34,300 nucleotides of DNA. It comes from an uncultured Flavobacteriaceae bacterium (GTDB taxonomy: Bacteria; Bacteroidota; Bacteroidia; Flavobacteriales; Flavobacteriaceae). A program made the translations under genes and the position numbers. Below are positions 6,690-13,559 of this stretch, piece by piece. The stretch lies in assembly GCA_947311745.1 (NCBI GenBank), contig CAMZLT010000163.1, forward strand, positions 1-34,300. The letters run 5' to 3'. The notes below the pieces were generated by a model. That model made no database searches. It was given only the letters and a program-made list of their open reading frames with translations, and was not told the origin of the DNA. The stretch's first letter is position 1. Each line of letters opens with the position of its first letter.

Positions 6690-7913
6690 TTAATTAATTT
6701 TTTTTATTTTATAAACGTACTTTAAACTAAAATATTTTTTATTATCATCGAAATTAGTATGTTGATTAGAAAACATAAAAAAACCATCCGAAGTAGGAAC
6801 CAATTTATTGTACATATGATAAGGAAATAAATATTCGCCAACATAATTGAAATTTTTATCAAAAAAAATTAATATAGCATCTTTTTCGAATATATCATTG
6901 TATAATTCATTTTCGTTTAATGCTAATTGTCTGTCTAAATATAATCTTGAATAAAGTTTTACTTTAGTGTGATAAAAAAAATCACTATAATATGGTGTAG
7001 ATAAATACATTTCCTTATTTTTTTCTACATCTGTAGAATAAATAGGTTTCATAGGTAGATTAATTTTTTTTGAATATTTACACATTGCTTTAAACTCTCC
7101 TCCAAACTTGTTATGAATATAATAATATATTTTATGGTTTACTTTATAATTAACAAAAATTGTATCACCAACAAAAATTAAATTTTTATAGGATAAATAA
7201 TTATTTCCAAAAGTATAATCTCCTTTATATCTGTACATTCCTTCTTGCTTTCCGAAAAATTCTTTCCAATTATTATTATAGATGTCAAACACTCCAATTG
7301 TTGAAGTGTTCTTAAAGCCTTTTAATAAATGAGAATCAAAAGGTTCAATGCCCAAATAAATAGAACTATCAATTTTGTTATAATATAAATTATTAAAATC
7401 AACATTAAAATTAACATCATTAAACCCTTCCGTATTAGTTCTATTATTAAAAAAACTATTTTCTGTTTTAAATAGTATTTTATTTAGTTTACTTTCTTTT
7501 ACAATTTTATTTTCATTAATATTTATAAGAAATATTTTTGTAGGAAAATCTTGTGCAACGACTAAAGTGCTGTCGTTTATAAAATCAAAAGATTTGATAT
7601 TACCATTTACTTTATTTGGTAATTCAATTTTAGAAATTAATGCTTTATTTGTATTTAACAAAGCCATTTTATTAGATTTATAAATATAATAAAACAAAGA
7701 ATCGTTAATTAGTTTATGAACATATGACGAAATTGGTAAGCCTTTTGAATTAGCAAAAATACTATCTGTTAATTTTAAAGTATATATATTTTTCTTTGCT
7801 TTTAATAACAAAACATCAGACTTTATATTATTGTTTACAATATATTCTGAATCTAGTTTGTTCTTTTTACAAGAAAAACTAATCATAATAATTAAATAAA
7901 TTATTTTTTTCAT
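6690..7913 (-). CDS. Lipoprotein, probable beta-propeller of the Bacteroidota 6-bladed type
   Basis: A 407-residue lipoprotein. The start chosen is the ATG at 7913, which gives MKKIIYLIIMISFSC with a lipid-bearing Cys at 15. An upstream in-frame GTG at 7940 lies inside a hairpin and is unlikely. The body is a string of short beta-rich units (KSFDFINDSTLVVAQ, SIYLGIEPFDSHLLKG, NLIFVGDTIFVNY, DAILIFFDKNFNYVGEYLF, TSDGFFMFSNQH), as in the DUF4221/BF3164-type six-bladed propeller lipoproteins of Bacteroidota. Those often accompany small NVEALA-type peptides, and here the peptide gene is directly upstream. Likely outer-membrane or periplasmic. The exact family is uncertain. Confidence 0.6.
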   Translation of the reverse strand: MKKIIYLIIMISFSCKKNKLDSEYIVNNNIKSDVLLLKAKKNIYTLKLTDSIFANSKGLPISSYVHKLINDSLFYYIYKSNKMALLNTNKALISKIELPNKVNGNIKSFDFINDSTLVVAQDFPTKIFLININENKIVKESKLNKILFKTENSFFNNRTNTEGFNDVNFNVDFNNLYYNKIDSSIYLGIEPFDSHLLKGFKNTSTIGVFDIYNNNWKEFFGKQEGMYRYKGDYTFGNNYLSYKNLIFVGDTIFVNYKVNHKIYYYIHNKFGGEFKAMCKYSKKINLPMKPIYSTDVEKNKEMYLSTPYYSDFFYHTKVKLYSRLYLDRQLALNENELYNDIFEKDAILIFFDKNFNYVGEYLFPYHMYNKLVPTSDGFFMFSNQHTNFDDNKKYFSLKYVYKIKKIN

Positions 7914-7918
7914 AAATT

Positions 7919-7950
7919 TTATATCCATGCGTGTTATCACATGGATATAA
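7919..7950 (-). promoter_or_regulatory. Intercistronic hairpin between peptide and lipoprotein genes
   Basis: A perfect 11-bp inverted repeat, TTATATCCATG (7919-7929) and CATGGATATAA (7940-7950), with a 10-base loop. It lies after the peptide stop codon (7957) and just before the lipoprotein ATG (7913). The minus strand continues with AAATTTT rather than a long T run, so it is a weak terminator at best. It probably stabilises the peptide mRNA or lowers read-through, giving much more peptide than downstream proteins. Confidence 0.6.
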
Positions 7951-7956
7951 GTTTAA

Positions 7957-8172
7957 TTAATATGCAGACACACCTGTACATGCATTGTAAGATCCATTAG
8001 TTCCAATGCATTGATCGTTCCACCAAGTTCCATGACATGAATACCAACAACCTCCGTCATTAGTCCAAGTTCCTGTGTGGCGATTAAAATCCCATCCTGC
8101 TTCAACTTTTTTCGGTTTTAAAGCATAAAGTGTTACAACAATTACTGCTAATAAAAATAATTTTTTTTTCAT
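7957..8172 (-). CDS. Small secreted Cys/Trp-rich peptide precursor (NVEALA-like)
   Basis: A 71-residue precursor. Residues 1-25 form a Sec-type leader (MKKKLFLLAVIVVTLYALKP, then KKVEA). The VEA|G site fits signal peptidase I (Val at -3, Ala at -1). The mature part would be 46 residues with four Cys and four Trp plus many Gly, Thr and Asn, and carries an imperfect internal repeat (GTWTNDGGC and GTWWNDQC). The leader end, KVEAG, resembles the NVEALA motif of small Bacteroidota exported peptides. It is the first gene of a minus-strand operon that also encodes a signal peptidase I and a CxxC lipoprotein, and it is followed by a strong hairpin. Bacteriocin, signal or surface peptide are all possible; function unknown. 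Confidence 0.75.
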   Translation of the reverse strand: MKKKLFLLAVIVVTLYALKPKKVEAGWDFNRHTGTWTNDGGCWYSCHGTWWNDQCIGTNGSYNACTGVSAY

Positions 8173-8235
8173 TTTTTAAAAGTTTTAATTAGTTAATAAA
8201 TATTTATGGTGCTAATATATAAATAATTTTTAAAT

Positions 8236-8251
8236 AACACAAATATGTGTT
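8236..8251. promoter_or_regulatory. Palindromic operator over the peptide-operon promoter
   Basis: AACACA-AATA-TGTGTT is a perfect inverted repeat (6-bp arms, 4-base spacer) in the intergenic region between the peptide operon and the divergent XRE gene. It covers the putative -7 box of the operon (CATATTTG on the minus strand, 8247 to 8240). Position and symmetry suit a site for the small XRE protein, which would act as repressor or switch. This is inferred. Confidence 0.5.
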
Positions 8252-8266
8252 TATATTATATTCAAA
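8240..8266 (-). promoter_or_regulatory. Putative promoter of the peptide operon
   Basis: On the minus strand: TTTG (8266 to 8263), 15 bases, CATATTTG (8247 to 8240), one mismatch from TAnnTTTG. The same 15-base spacing is seen in the aromatic-operon promoter (11391-11417). A start near 8235 would leave a leader of about 63 bases before the peptide ATG. Confidence 0.4.
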
Positions 8267-8278
8267 TAATACTCATTT

Positions 8279-8515
8279 TTGAAAGTGCTTGAAAATGAAG
8301 AAATACAATTTATTCAAAATTTTGGTAAACGATTAAGAAAGATTAGAATTGAGAAAAATTTGTCTCAAGAAAATTTAGCAAATGATGCTGATATACCTAT
8401 AAATCAAGTTGGCAGAATTGAACGAGCAGAAATTTTTACTTCGTTAAAAACCATATATAGATTATCTAAAGCATTAAACATAGAAATAATAGAATTATTC
8501 AGAGAACAAGTTTAA
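8279..8515 (+). CDS. Small XRE-family (Cro/CI-type) helix-turn-helix regulator
   Basis: A 78-residue protein that is almost only a HTH_3 domain: FGKRLRKIRIEKNLSQENLAN, then the recognition-helix region DIPINQVGRIERAE and TSLKTIYRLSKALNIEI. The start is TTG at 8279; an in-frame stop at 8267-8269 leaves no room for an ATG upstream. Similar small regulators in Bacteroidota often start MxxxxxxxxIxxFGxxLRxLR, which fits this start. It is divergent from the peptide operon, and a palindrome lies between them, so it is the likely local regulator. Its 3' end overlaps the convergent dxs gene by 21 bases. Confidence 0.85.
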   Translation: MKVLENEEIQFIQNFGKRLRKIRIEKNLSQENLANDADIPINQVGRIERAEIFTSLKTIYRLSKALNIEIIELFREQV

Positions 8516-10273
8516 AATAATCCTCTCAATAGATTTCATATCCAAACCAACTATTTTTTGTAGTTCGGAAATGCTTCCGTGTTCTATAAAAATATCAGGA
8601 ACTCCGATGCGTTTTACACGAATATTATGATACGTGTTTTCCTGTAAAAATTCTAAAATTGCGGTTCCAAATCCGTTAGTAATACTTCCGTCTTCAATGG
8701 TAATAATAGTATTAAAATTTTTAGCAATTTTATGCAACAAAACTTCATCTAAAGGTTTTACAAACTGCATATCTGAATGAAAAACAGCCTTTTTAAACGG
8801 TTTTTCTTTACATATTTCAATAATGGTATTGGTTGTAATTCCGATAGTTAAAACAGCTATTTTATTTCCTTTATTTAATACTTTTGCTTTACCAATTTCT
8901 ATTTTAGAAAATGTATTTGTTTTATTTTCTTCACTAACACGACCACGAGGATATCGTATAGCAATTGGTAAGTTTAAACCAAGTTGAGCTGTGTATAAAA
9001 TATTTCGTAAATCGGAAGCATTTGTCGGAGCATAAATAATTAAATTAGGTATTAAACGCAGATAGGATATATCAAAAACACCATGATGTGTTGCACCATC
9101 TTCACCAACCAAACCAGCTCTATCCACACAAAAAATAACTGGTAATTTTTGCAAAGCAACATCGTGAATAATTTGATCGTAAGCACGTTGTAAAAAAGTA
9201 GAATATATTGTACAAAACGGAATAAATCCTTGTGTTGCCATTCCTGCTGAAAGCGTTACAGCATGTTGTTCGGCAATACCAACATCAAAAGCTCTGTTGG
9301 GAAATTCGGCAATCATATATTTTAACGAACTACCTGTTGGCATTGCTGGTGTTATACCAATAATTTTTTTATTTTTTCGTGCTAAAGCAACAAGAGTCAA
9401 ACCAAAAATATCTTGAAATTTTAAAGGTAAATTCAAGTTATTTACTATTCTATCACCAGAAATTTTATTAAATTTACCAGGAGCGTGATAAGTAATTTGA
9501 TTTTCTTCCGCTTGACGTAAACCTTTTCCTTTTGTAGTAATTACATGTAAAAATTTTGGTCCTTTTATGGTTTTTAACCGTTCTAATTCGCGAATAATTT
9601 TTGGTAAATCATGTCCGTCAATCGGACCAGAATAATCAAAATTTAATGCCTCAAAAATATTGAAATCACATTTTTTAGTGTCTTTTTTTATATGGGTTAA
9701 ATATTCTTTTAAAGCACCAACGTTTGGGTCGATTCCCATTTCGTTATCATTAAGAATAATTAAAATATTGGTATTGGTAACACCTGCGTGATTTAGACCT
9801 TCAAAAGCCATTCCACTTGCAATACTAGCATCGCCAATTACAGCAATATGTTGTTTCTCTGTTTCACCTTTTAACTGCGAAGCAATTGCCATTCCTAAAA
9901 CTGCCGAAATAGAGGTAGAAGAGTGTCCAACACCAAAAGCATCGTAAATACTTTCATTTCTTTTAGGAAAACCAGCAATACCATGTAATTGTCTATTTGT
10001 ATGAAAAATAGCCTTTCTACCAGTTAAAATTTTATGACCATACGCTTGGTGTCCAACATCCCAAACCAATAAATCCTTTGGTGTATCAAACACATAATGC
10101 AAAGCAATAGTCAGTTCTACAACACCTAAACTAGCACCAAGATGACCTTCTTTAGTTGCCACAATATCAATAATAAATTCGCGCAATTCTTTTGCAAGTA
10201 TTGGTAAATTTCTTATCGGAATTTTTTTTAGATCCTTAGGATATTGTATTTGTTCTAATATACTTTTTTTCAC
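8495..10273 (-). CDS. dxs: 1-deoxy-D-xylulose-5-phosphate synthase
   Basis: A ThDP-dependent enzyme that condenses pyruvate and glyceraldehyde 3-phosphate to DXP, the first step of the MEP isoprenoid pathway and a source for thiamine and pyridoxal. Hallmarks: KEGHLGASLGVVELTIALHYVF, DVGHQAYGHKILTGR, GVGHSSTSISA, the ThDP site GDASIASGMAFEGLNHAG with NDNEMGI, the second domain with AEQHAVTLSAGMA and CVDRAGLVGEDGATHHG, and a C-terminal transketolase domain. The chosen GTG start (10273) gives 592 residues beginning VKKSILEQ and lies 5 bases after the -7 box TACTTTCG; a TTG five codons upstream would lie within that box. It overlaps the XRE gene at its 3' end. Confidence 0.95.
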   Translation of the reverse strand: MKKSILEQIQYPKDLKKIPIRNLPILAKELREFIIDIVATKEGHLGASLGVVELTIALHYVFDTPKDLLVWDVGHQAYGHKILTGRKAIFHTNRQLHGIAGFPKRNESIYDAFGVGHSSTSISAVLGMAIASQLKGETEKQHIAVIGDASIASGMAFEGLNHAGVTNTNILIILNDNEMGIDPNVGALKEYLTHIKKDTKKCDFNIFEALNFDYSGPIDGHDLPKIIRELERLKTIKGPKFLHVITTKGKGLRQAEENQITYHAPGKFNKISGDRIVNNLNLPLKFQDIFGLTLVALARKNKKIIGITPAMPTGSSLKYMIAEFPNRAFDVGIAEQHAVTLSAGMATQGFIPFCTIYSTFLQRAYDQIIHDVALQKLPVIFCVDRAGLVGEDGATHHGVFDISYLRLIPNLIIYAPTNASDLRNILYTAQLGLNLPIAIRYPRGRVSEENKTNTFSKIEIGKAKVLNKGNKIAVLTIGITTNTIIEICKEKPFKKAVFHSDMQFVKPLDEVLLHKIAKNFNTIITIEDGSITNGFGTAILEFLQENTYHNIRVKRIGVPDIFIEHGSISELQKIVGLDMKSIERIILNLFSE

Positions 10274-10277
10274 ACAG

Positions 10278-10285
10278 CGAAAGTA
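10278..10285 (-). promoter_or_regulatory. -7 promoter element of dxs
   Basis: TACTTTCG on the minus strand, one mismatch from TAnnTTTG. The predicted start of transcription coincides with the GTG at 10273, so the mRNA would be leaderless. Confidence 0.45.
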
Positions 10286-10324
10286 CAAATTTTATTAAGA
10301 ATCGTATTTTGAATTTTTATTGCG

Positions 10325-10332
10325 TAATTTTG
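10325..10332 (+). promoter_or_regulatory. -7 promoter element of murI
   Basis: TAATTTTG, a full match, ends 4 bases before the murI ATG (10337). The mRNA should start at or next to the start codon. Confidence 0.55.
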
Positions 10333-10336
10333 CAAT

Positions 10337-11119
10337 ATGAATACAAATCCGATAGGTTTTTTTGATTCTGGAATTGGCGGAATTTCCATTTGGAAAAAAG
10401 TAACCACTCTTTTACCAAATGAAAACACTATATATCTTGCAGATAGCAAAAATGCTCCTTACGGACAAAAATCCAAGCAACAAATTATAGATTTAAGTTG
10501 TAAAAACACCGAATTATTACTACAAAAAGGAGCAAAAATAATTGTAGTAGCCTGTAATACAGCAACTACAAATGCAATTGGTTATTTACGAAAAAAATAC
10601 AATGTTCCGTTTATAGGTATAGAACCTGCAATAAAACCAGCAGCTCTACAATCTAAAACTAAAAAAATAGGTATTCTTGCTACAAAAGGTACGTTAAATA
10701 GTAGTTTATTTTCCGAAAAAGTATTGCAATATTCGGATATTGAAATTTTAGAGCAAATTGGTGAAGGACTTGTTCCGTTAATAGAAAATGGTAATATTAA
10801 TTCCGCAGAATTAACTAATTTATTACATAATTATTTAGATAATTTACTGCAAAAAAATATTGATTATTTAGTTTTGGGTTGTAGTCATTATCCGTTTTTA
10901 TGGCAAAAAATTGAAAACTACATTGGCAAAAAAATTAAAATAATTGATTCAGGTGAGGCTGTTGCACGACAAACTAAAGCCATTTTATCAAAGTACAATT
11001 TATTAAATTTAACGAACAAAAAAAGTACCCATAAATTATATAGCAATACAAATACTTCCGTTTTAAAAATGTTTGTAAAAAATTGTAAAAATGTAGTAGT
11101 GGATAAGTTGGAATTTTAA
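10337..11119 (+). CDS. murI: Glutamate racemase
   Basis: A cofactor-independent racemase that makes D-glutamate for peptidoglycan. The 260-residue protein shows both catalytic cysteines in their usual motifs, VACNTAT (C73) and LGCSHYPF (C182). It also has the N-terminal FFDSGIGG (D10, S11) and the NAPYG motif. Length is normal. It is transcribed alone and ends in a strong terminator at 11157-11190, divergent from dxs with only about 60 bases between the start codons. Confidence 0.96.
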   Translation: MNTNPIGFFDSGIGGISIWKKVTTLLPNENTIYLADSKNAPYGQKSKQQIIDLSCKNTELLLQKGAKIIVVACNTATTNAIGYLRKKYNVPFIGIEPAIKPAALQSKTKKIGILATKGTLNSSLFSEKVLQYSDIEILEQIGEGLVPLIENGNINSAELTNLLHNYLDNLLQKNIDYLVLGCSHYPFLWQKIENYIGKKIKIIDSGEAVARQTKAILSKYNLLNLTNKKSTHKLYSNTNTSVLKMFVKNCKNVVVDKLEF

Positions 11120-11156
11120 GGTTGTGAGAAATGGTTTTTTATTTTGAAATAAAAAC

Positions 11157-11190
11157 AAAAATCGCAACATATAACAGTTGCGATTTTTTT
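11157..11190 (+). terminator. Bidirectional terminator between murI and tRNA-Leu
   Basis: Stem AAAATCGCAAC/GTTGCGATTTT with an 8-base loop (11169-11176), followed by T residues on the plus strand and, in the other direction, by a T-rich run. It serves murI and, read on the minus strand, the convergent tRNA gene. Confidence 0.8.
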
Positions 11191-11191
11191 G

Positions 11192-11273
11192 TACTCGAGG
11201 TGGGAATCGAACCCACACTCCCGAAAGAACTGGATTTTGAATCCAGCGCGTCTACCAATTCCGCCACTCGAGC
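11192..11273 (-). tRNA. tRNA-Leu (anticodon CAA)
   Basis: On the minus strand the acceptor stem GCTCGAG pairs with CTCGAGT (first pair G-U), the D-loop has GGCGGAATTGGTAGACGC, the anticodon stem CTGGA/TCCAG holds the loop TTCAAAA (anticodon CAA at 11239-11237), a long class II variable arm with a TTTC loop follows, and the T arm is GTGGG-TTCGATT-CCCAC. Total 82 bases; CCA is not encoded. It decodes UUG. A promoter box TATATTTG (11296 to 11289, minus strand) stands about 16 bases upstream. Confidence 0.96.
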
Positions 11274-11288
11274 ATTTTTATGCGACTG

Positions 11289-11296
11289 CAAATATA
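11289..11296 (-). promoter_or_regulatory. -7 promoter element of tRNA-Leu
   Basis: TATATTTG on the minus strand, a full TAnnTTTG match. A TTTTTTG stretch lies upstream (11315 to 11309), though its spacing is shorter than usual. Confidence 0.5.
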
Positions 11297-11390
11297 AAAA
11301 TATAATTGCAAAAAATGCGTTATTATGAAAAATTCACTACTATATTTTTTTCGTAAACGTACAAGAATAAAAAAAACAAAAAAATAATTG

Positions 11391-11417
11391 TTTGCTAAAA
11401 ATAAAAGTTTAGTTTTG
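11391..11417 (+). promoter_or_regulatory. Promoter of the aromatic amino-acid operon
   Basis: TTTG (11391-11394), 15 bases, TAGTTTTG (11410-11417). A further TTG at 11388-11390 gives the alternative 19-base spacing. Predicted start near 11422, about 15 bases before the leader-peptide ATG (11437). Confidence 0.6.
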
Positions 11418-11436
11418 TATTAGTTTTTAACCAATT

Positions 11437-11523
11437 ATGAAAAATATATTTACATATCCTAACCAGTATTATTTTTATTTCTTTTTTAGAAATAGAACGA
11501 GGTTATTATATGTTATAAATTAA
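11437..11523 (+). CDS. Phe/Tyr-rich attenuator leader peptide
   Basis: A 28-codon ORF with ATG at 11437 and TAA at 11521. Ten of 28 residues are aromatic (5 Phe, 5 Tyr), including seven in a row, YYFYFFF, encoded at 11467-11487. It lies between the operon promoter and a strong terminator (11545-11578), and the first gene downstream is prephenate dehydratase, the committed step to phenylalanine. This is the layout of PheL-type transcription attenuation: stalling at Phe/Tyr codons when the charged tRNAs are scarce would prevent the terminator from forming. CGAG at 11498-11501, ten bases after the aromatic run, can pair with the CTCG in the terminator's 5' arm (11550-11553) and could seed the antiterminator. 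Confidence 0.8.
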   Translation: MKNIFTYPNQYYFYFFFRNRTRLLYVIN

Positions 11524-11544
11524 ATAAAACAATTATTATTATAT

Positions 11545-11578
11545 AAAATCTCGATAGAAATATCGAGATTTTTTTTTT
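11545..11578 (+). terminator. Attenuator terminator of the aromatic operon
   Basis: AAAATCTCGATA (11545-11556) pairs perfectly with TATCGAGATTTT (11561-11572) around a GAAA loop, overlapping a run of ten T (11569-11578). It lies 9 bases before the pheA ATG and after the leader ORF, so it would stop transcription before the structural genes when the leader is fully translated. Confidence 0.85.
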
Positions 11579-11587
11579 ACAAAAAAA

Positions 11588-12403
11588 ATGAATATAGCAA
11601 TACAAGGAATTAAAGGAGCATACCACCATATCGTTGCCGAAAACTATTTTGGAAACAATATTATTATAAACGAATGTTTAACTTTTGATGAAATGCCAAA
11701 AAAACTATTATCTAAAAAATCCGATTATTTAGTAATGGCTATTGAAAACTCCATTGCAGGTTCTATTCTTGCAAATTACAAACTAATTGACGAATTTAAT
11801 TTAAAAATAATTGGCGAACAATATTTAACCATTGCACATCAATTAATGGCTTTGCCAAATCAAAAAATTAGTGAAATTACCGAAATTCGCTCGCATCCTA
11901 TGGCAATAAACCAATGTAGAGATTTTTTACGAAAACATCCACATATTAAAGTAATCGAAGATCAAGACACTGCCGTAACAGCAAAAAATATCCGGAATAA
12001 AAAACTAAAAGGTATTGCCGCAATTGCTAGTGTCAAAGCAGCAGAATTATATGATTTAGAAATTATTGCCAAAAACATACAAAGTGTATCAAATAATTTT
12101 ACACGATTCTTTATTCTAAATCAAAATATTAAAAATGAAAAATACAACAAAGCATCTTTAAAATTTATTACCAAACATCAAAAAGGTAGCCTTGCCGAAG
12201 TTTTACAAATTTTTGTTAAAAATGATATTAATTTATCTAAAATACAATCTTTACCAATTGCGGAACAACCTTGGAAATACGCTTTTTTTACAGACATACT
12301 TTTTACCGAAAAAAAACAATTAAAAAATAGTATTCTACAACTTGAAAAAATAGTAGAAACCATAAAAATATTAGGAAAATATAAAAATAATAACACTTTA
12401 TAA
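11588..12403 (+). CDS. pheA: Prephenate dehydratase
   Basis: Converts prephenate to phenylpyruvate for phenylalanine. The 271-residue protein has a periplasmic-binding-like catalytic domain (1-180) with AIENSIAGSI and the catalytic T-R-F in NNFTRFFIL (T172-F174). An ACT domain follows (about 190-265, KGSLAEVLQIFVKNDINLSKIQSLP) and normally mediates feedback inhibition by Phe. There is no fused chorismate mutase; that activity is fused to the DAHP synthase three genes downstream. It is the first structural gene after the attenuator and is followed after 2 bases by the aminotransferase gene. Confidence 0.93.
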   Translation: MNIAIQGIKGAYHHIVAENYFGNNIIINECLTFDEMPKKLLSKKSDYLVMAIENSIAGSILANYKLIDEFNLKIIGEQYLTIAHQLMALPNQKISEITEIRSHPMAINQCRDFLRKHPHIKVIEDQDTAVTAKNIRNKKLKGIAAIASVKAAELYDLEIIAKNIQSVSNNFTRFFILNQNIKNEKYNKASLKFITKHQKGSLAEVLQIFVKNDINLSKIQSLPIAEQPWKYAFFTDILFTEKKQLKNSILQLEKIVETIKILGKYKNNNTL

Positions 12404-12405
12404 CT

Positions 12406-13554
12406 ATGATAATTTCTAAATCTAATAGATTACAAACTGTAACGGAATACTATTTTTCTAATAAACTTAAAGAAATAGATAGGCTAAAAACACAAGGACA
12501 TGCCGTTTTAAATATTGGTATTGGTTCTCCTGATTTGCCACCTCCAAAAGCTGTTTTAGAAACTATTTCAAAAGCAGCCTTACAAGATAATGTACATGCG
12601 TACCAAAGTTATCAAGGTACACCAGAATTGCGAAATGCTATTCAGAAATTTTATCAAAAAAACTACGATACAGCATTACATGCAGATACTGAAATTTTAC
12701 CATTAATGGGGTCTAAAGAAGGAATTATGCTAATTTCTTTGGCTTTTTTAAACCAAGGAGACGCCGTTTTGATTCCAAATCCTGGATATCCTACCTACAC
12801 TTCGGCAACGAAATTAGTACAAGCAAAACCTATTTTTTACAAACTTAGCCAAGAAAATAATTGGTTTCCTGATTTAAAAGAATTAGAAAAAGAAAATTTA
12901 GAAAACGTAAAAATAATGTGGTTAAATTATCCTAATATGCCAACAGGGAAATTAGCTACAAAAAAGTTATTTACAGAGTTAATTTCCTTTGCCAAAAAAC
13001 ATAAAATTCTTTTAGTAAACGATAATCCATATAGTTTTATTCTAAACAAAAAACCAATGAGTATTTTAACTGTTCCAGATGCAAAATCTGTTGCGATAGA
13101 ATTAAATTCACTCAGTAAATCTTTTAATATTTCTGGTTGGCGAGTAGGGATGGCTTTAGGTAAAAAAGAATATTTAAAAGCAATATTACAAGTTAAAAGC
13201 AATATGGATTCTGGTATGTTTTACGGCATTCAAAAAGGTGCAATTACCGCTTTAAATTTAGATACTGATTGGTTTGAAAAACTAAATGAAACATATCGTT
13301 TTAGAAGAAAAATTGTGTGGAAAATTCTAGATAAATTAAACTGTACCTATTCAAAAAATAGCGTTGGTTTATTTGTTTGGGCAAAATTACCAAAAAATAA
13401 AAAAGCCATTGAATTTACCGATGATTTGCTCCAAAATAAAAAAGTGTTTATAACACCAGGGACTGTTTTTGGCACAAATGGAGAAGGATACATTAGAGTG
13501 TCTTTGTGTGCTTCTGAAAATATGCTAACCGAAATTTTAAATCGTTTAAATTAA
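12406..13554 (+). CDS. Class I/II PLP-dependent aminotransferase (aromatic operon)
   Basis: A 382-residue fold-type I aminotransferase with NPGYPTYTSA (cofactor and substrate loop), LNYPNMPTG (N177), NDNPYSF (D206, Y209) and the Schiff-base lysine K238 in SLSKSFNISGWRVG. It most likely transaminates phenylpyruvate and hydroxyphenylpyruvate, or prephenate, as its place between pheA and tyrA suggests. By sequence alone it also resembles the LL-diaminopimelate/aspartate aminotransferase group, so the substrate is inferred from context. It is tightly packed in the operon (2 and 5 bases to its neighbours). Confidence 0.85.
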   Translation: MIISKSNRLQTVTEYYFSNKLKEIDRLKTQGHAVLNIGIGSPDLPPPKAVLETISKAALQDNVHAYQSYQGTPELRNAIQKFYQKNYDTALHADTEILPLMGSKEGIMLISLAFLNQGDAVLIPNPGYPTYTSATKLVQAKPIFYKLSQENNWFPDLKELEKENLENVKIMWLNYPNMPTGKLATKKLFTELISFAKKHKILLVNDNPYSFILNKKPMSILTVPDAKSVAIELNSLSKSFNISGWRVGMALGKKEYLKAILQVKSNMDSGMFYGIQKGAITALNLDTDWFEKLNETYRFRRKIVWKILDKLNCTYSKNSVGLFVWAKLPKNKKAIEFTDDLLQNKKVFITPGTVFGTNGEGYIRVSLCASENMLTEILNRLN

Positions 13555-13559
13555 TACAC

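Noticed and set aside
11131..11328. A 65-codon plus-strand open frame over the tRNA-Leu gene
   Set aside because: It runs antisense through the tRNA and its terminator; the tRNA structure explains the sequence.
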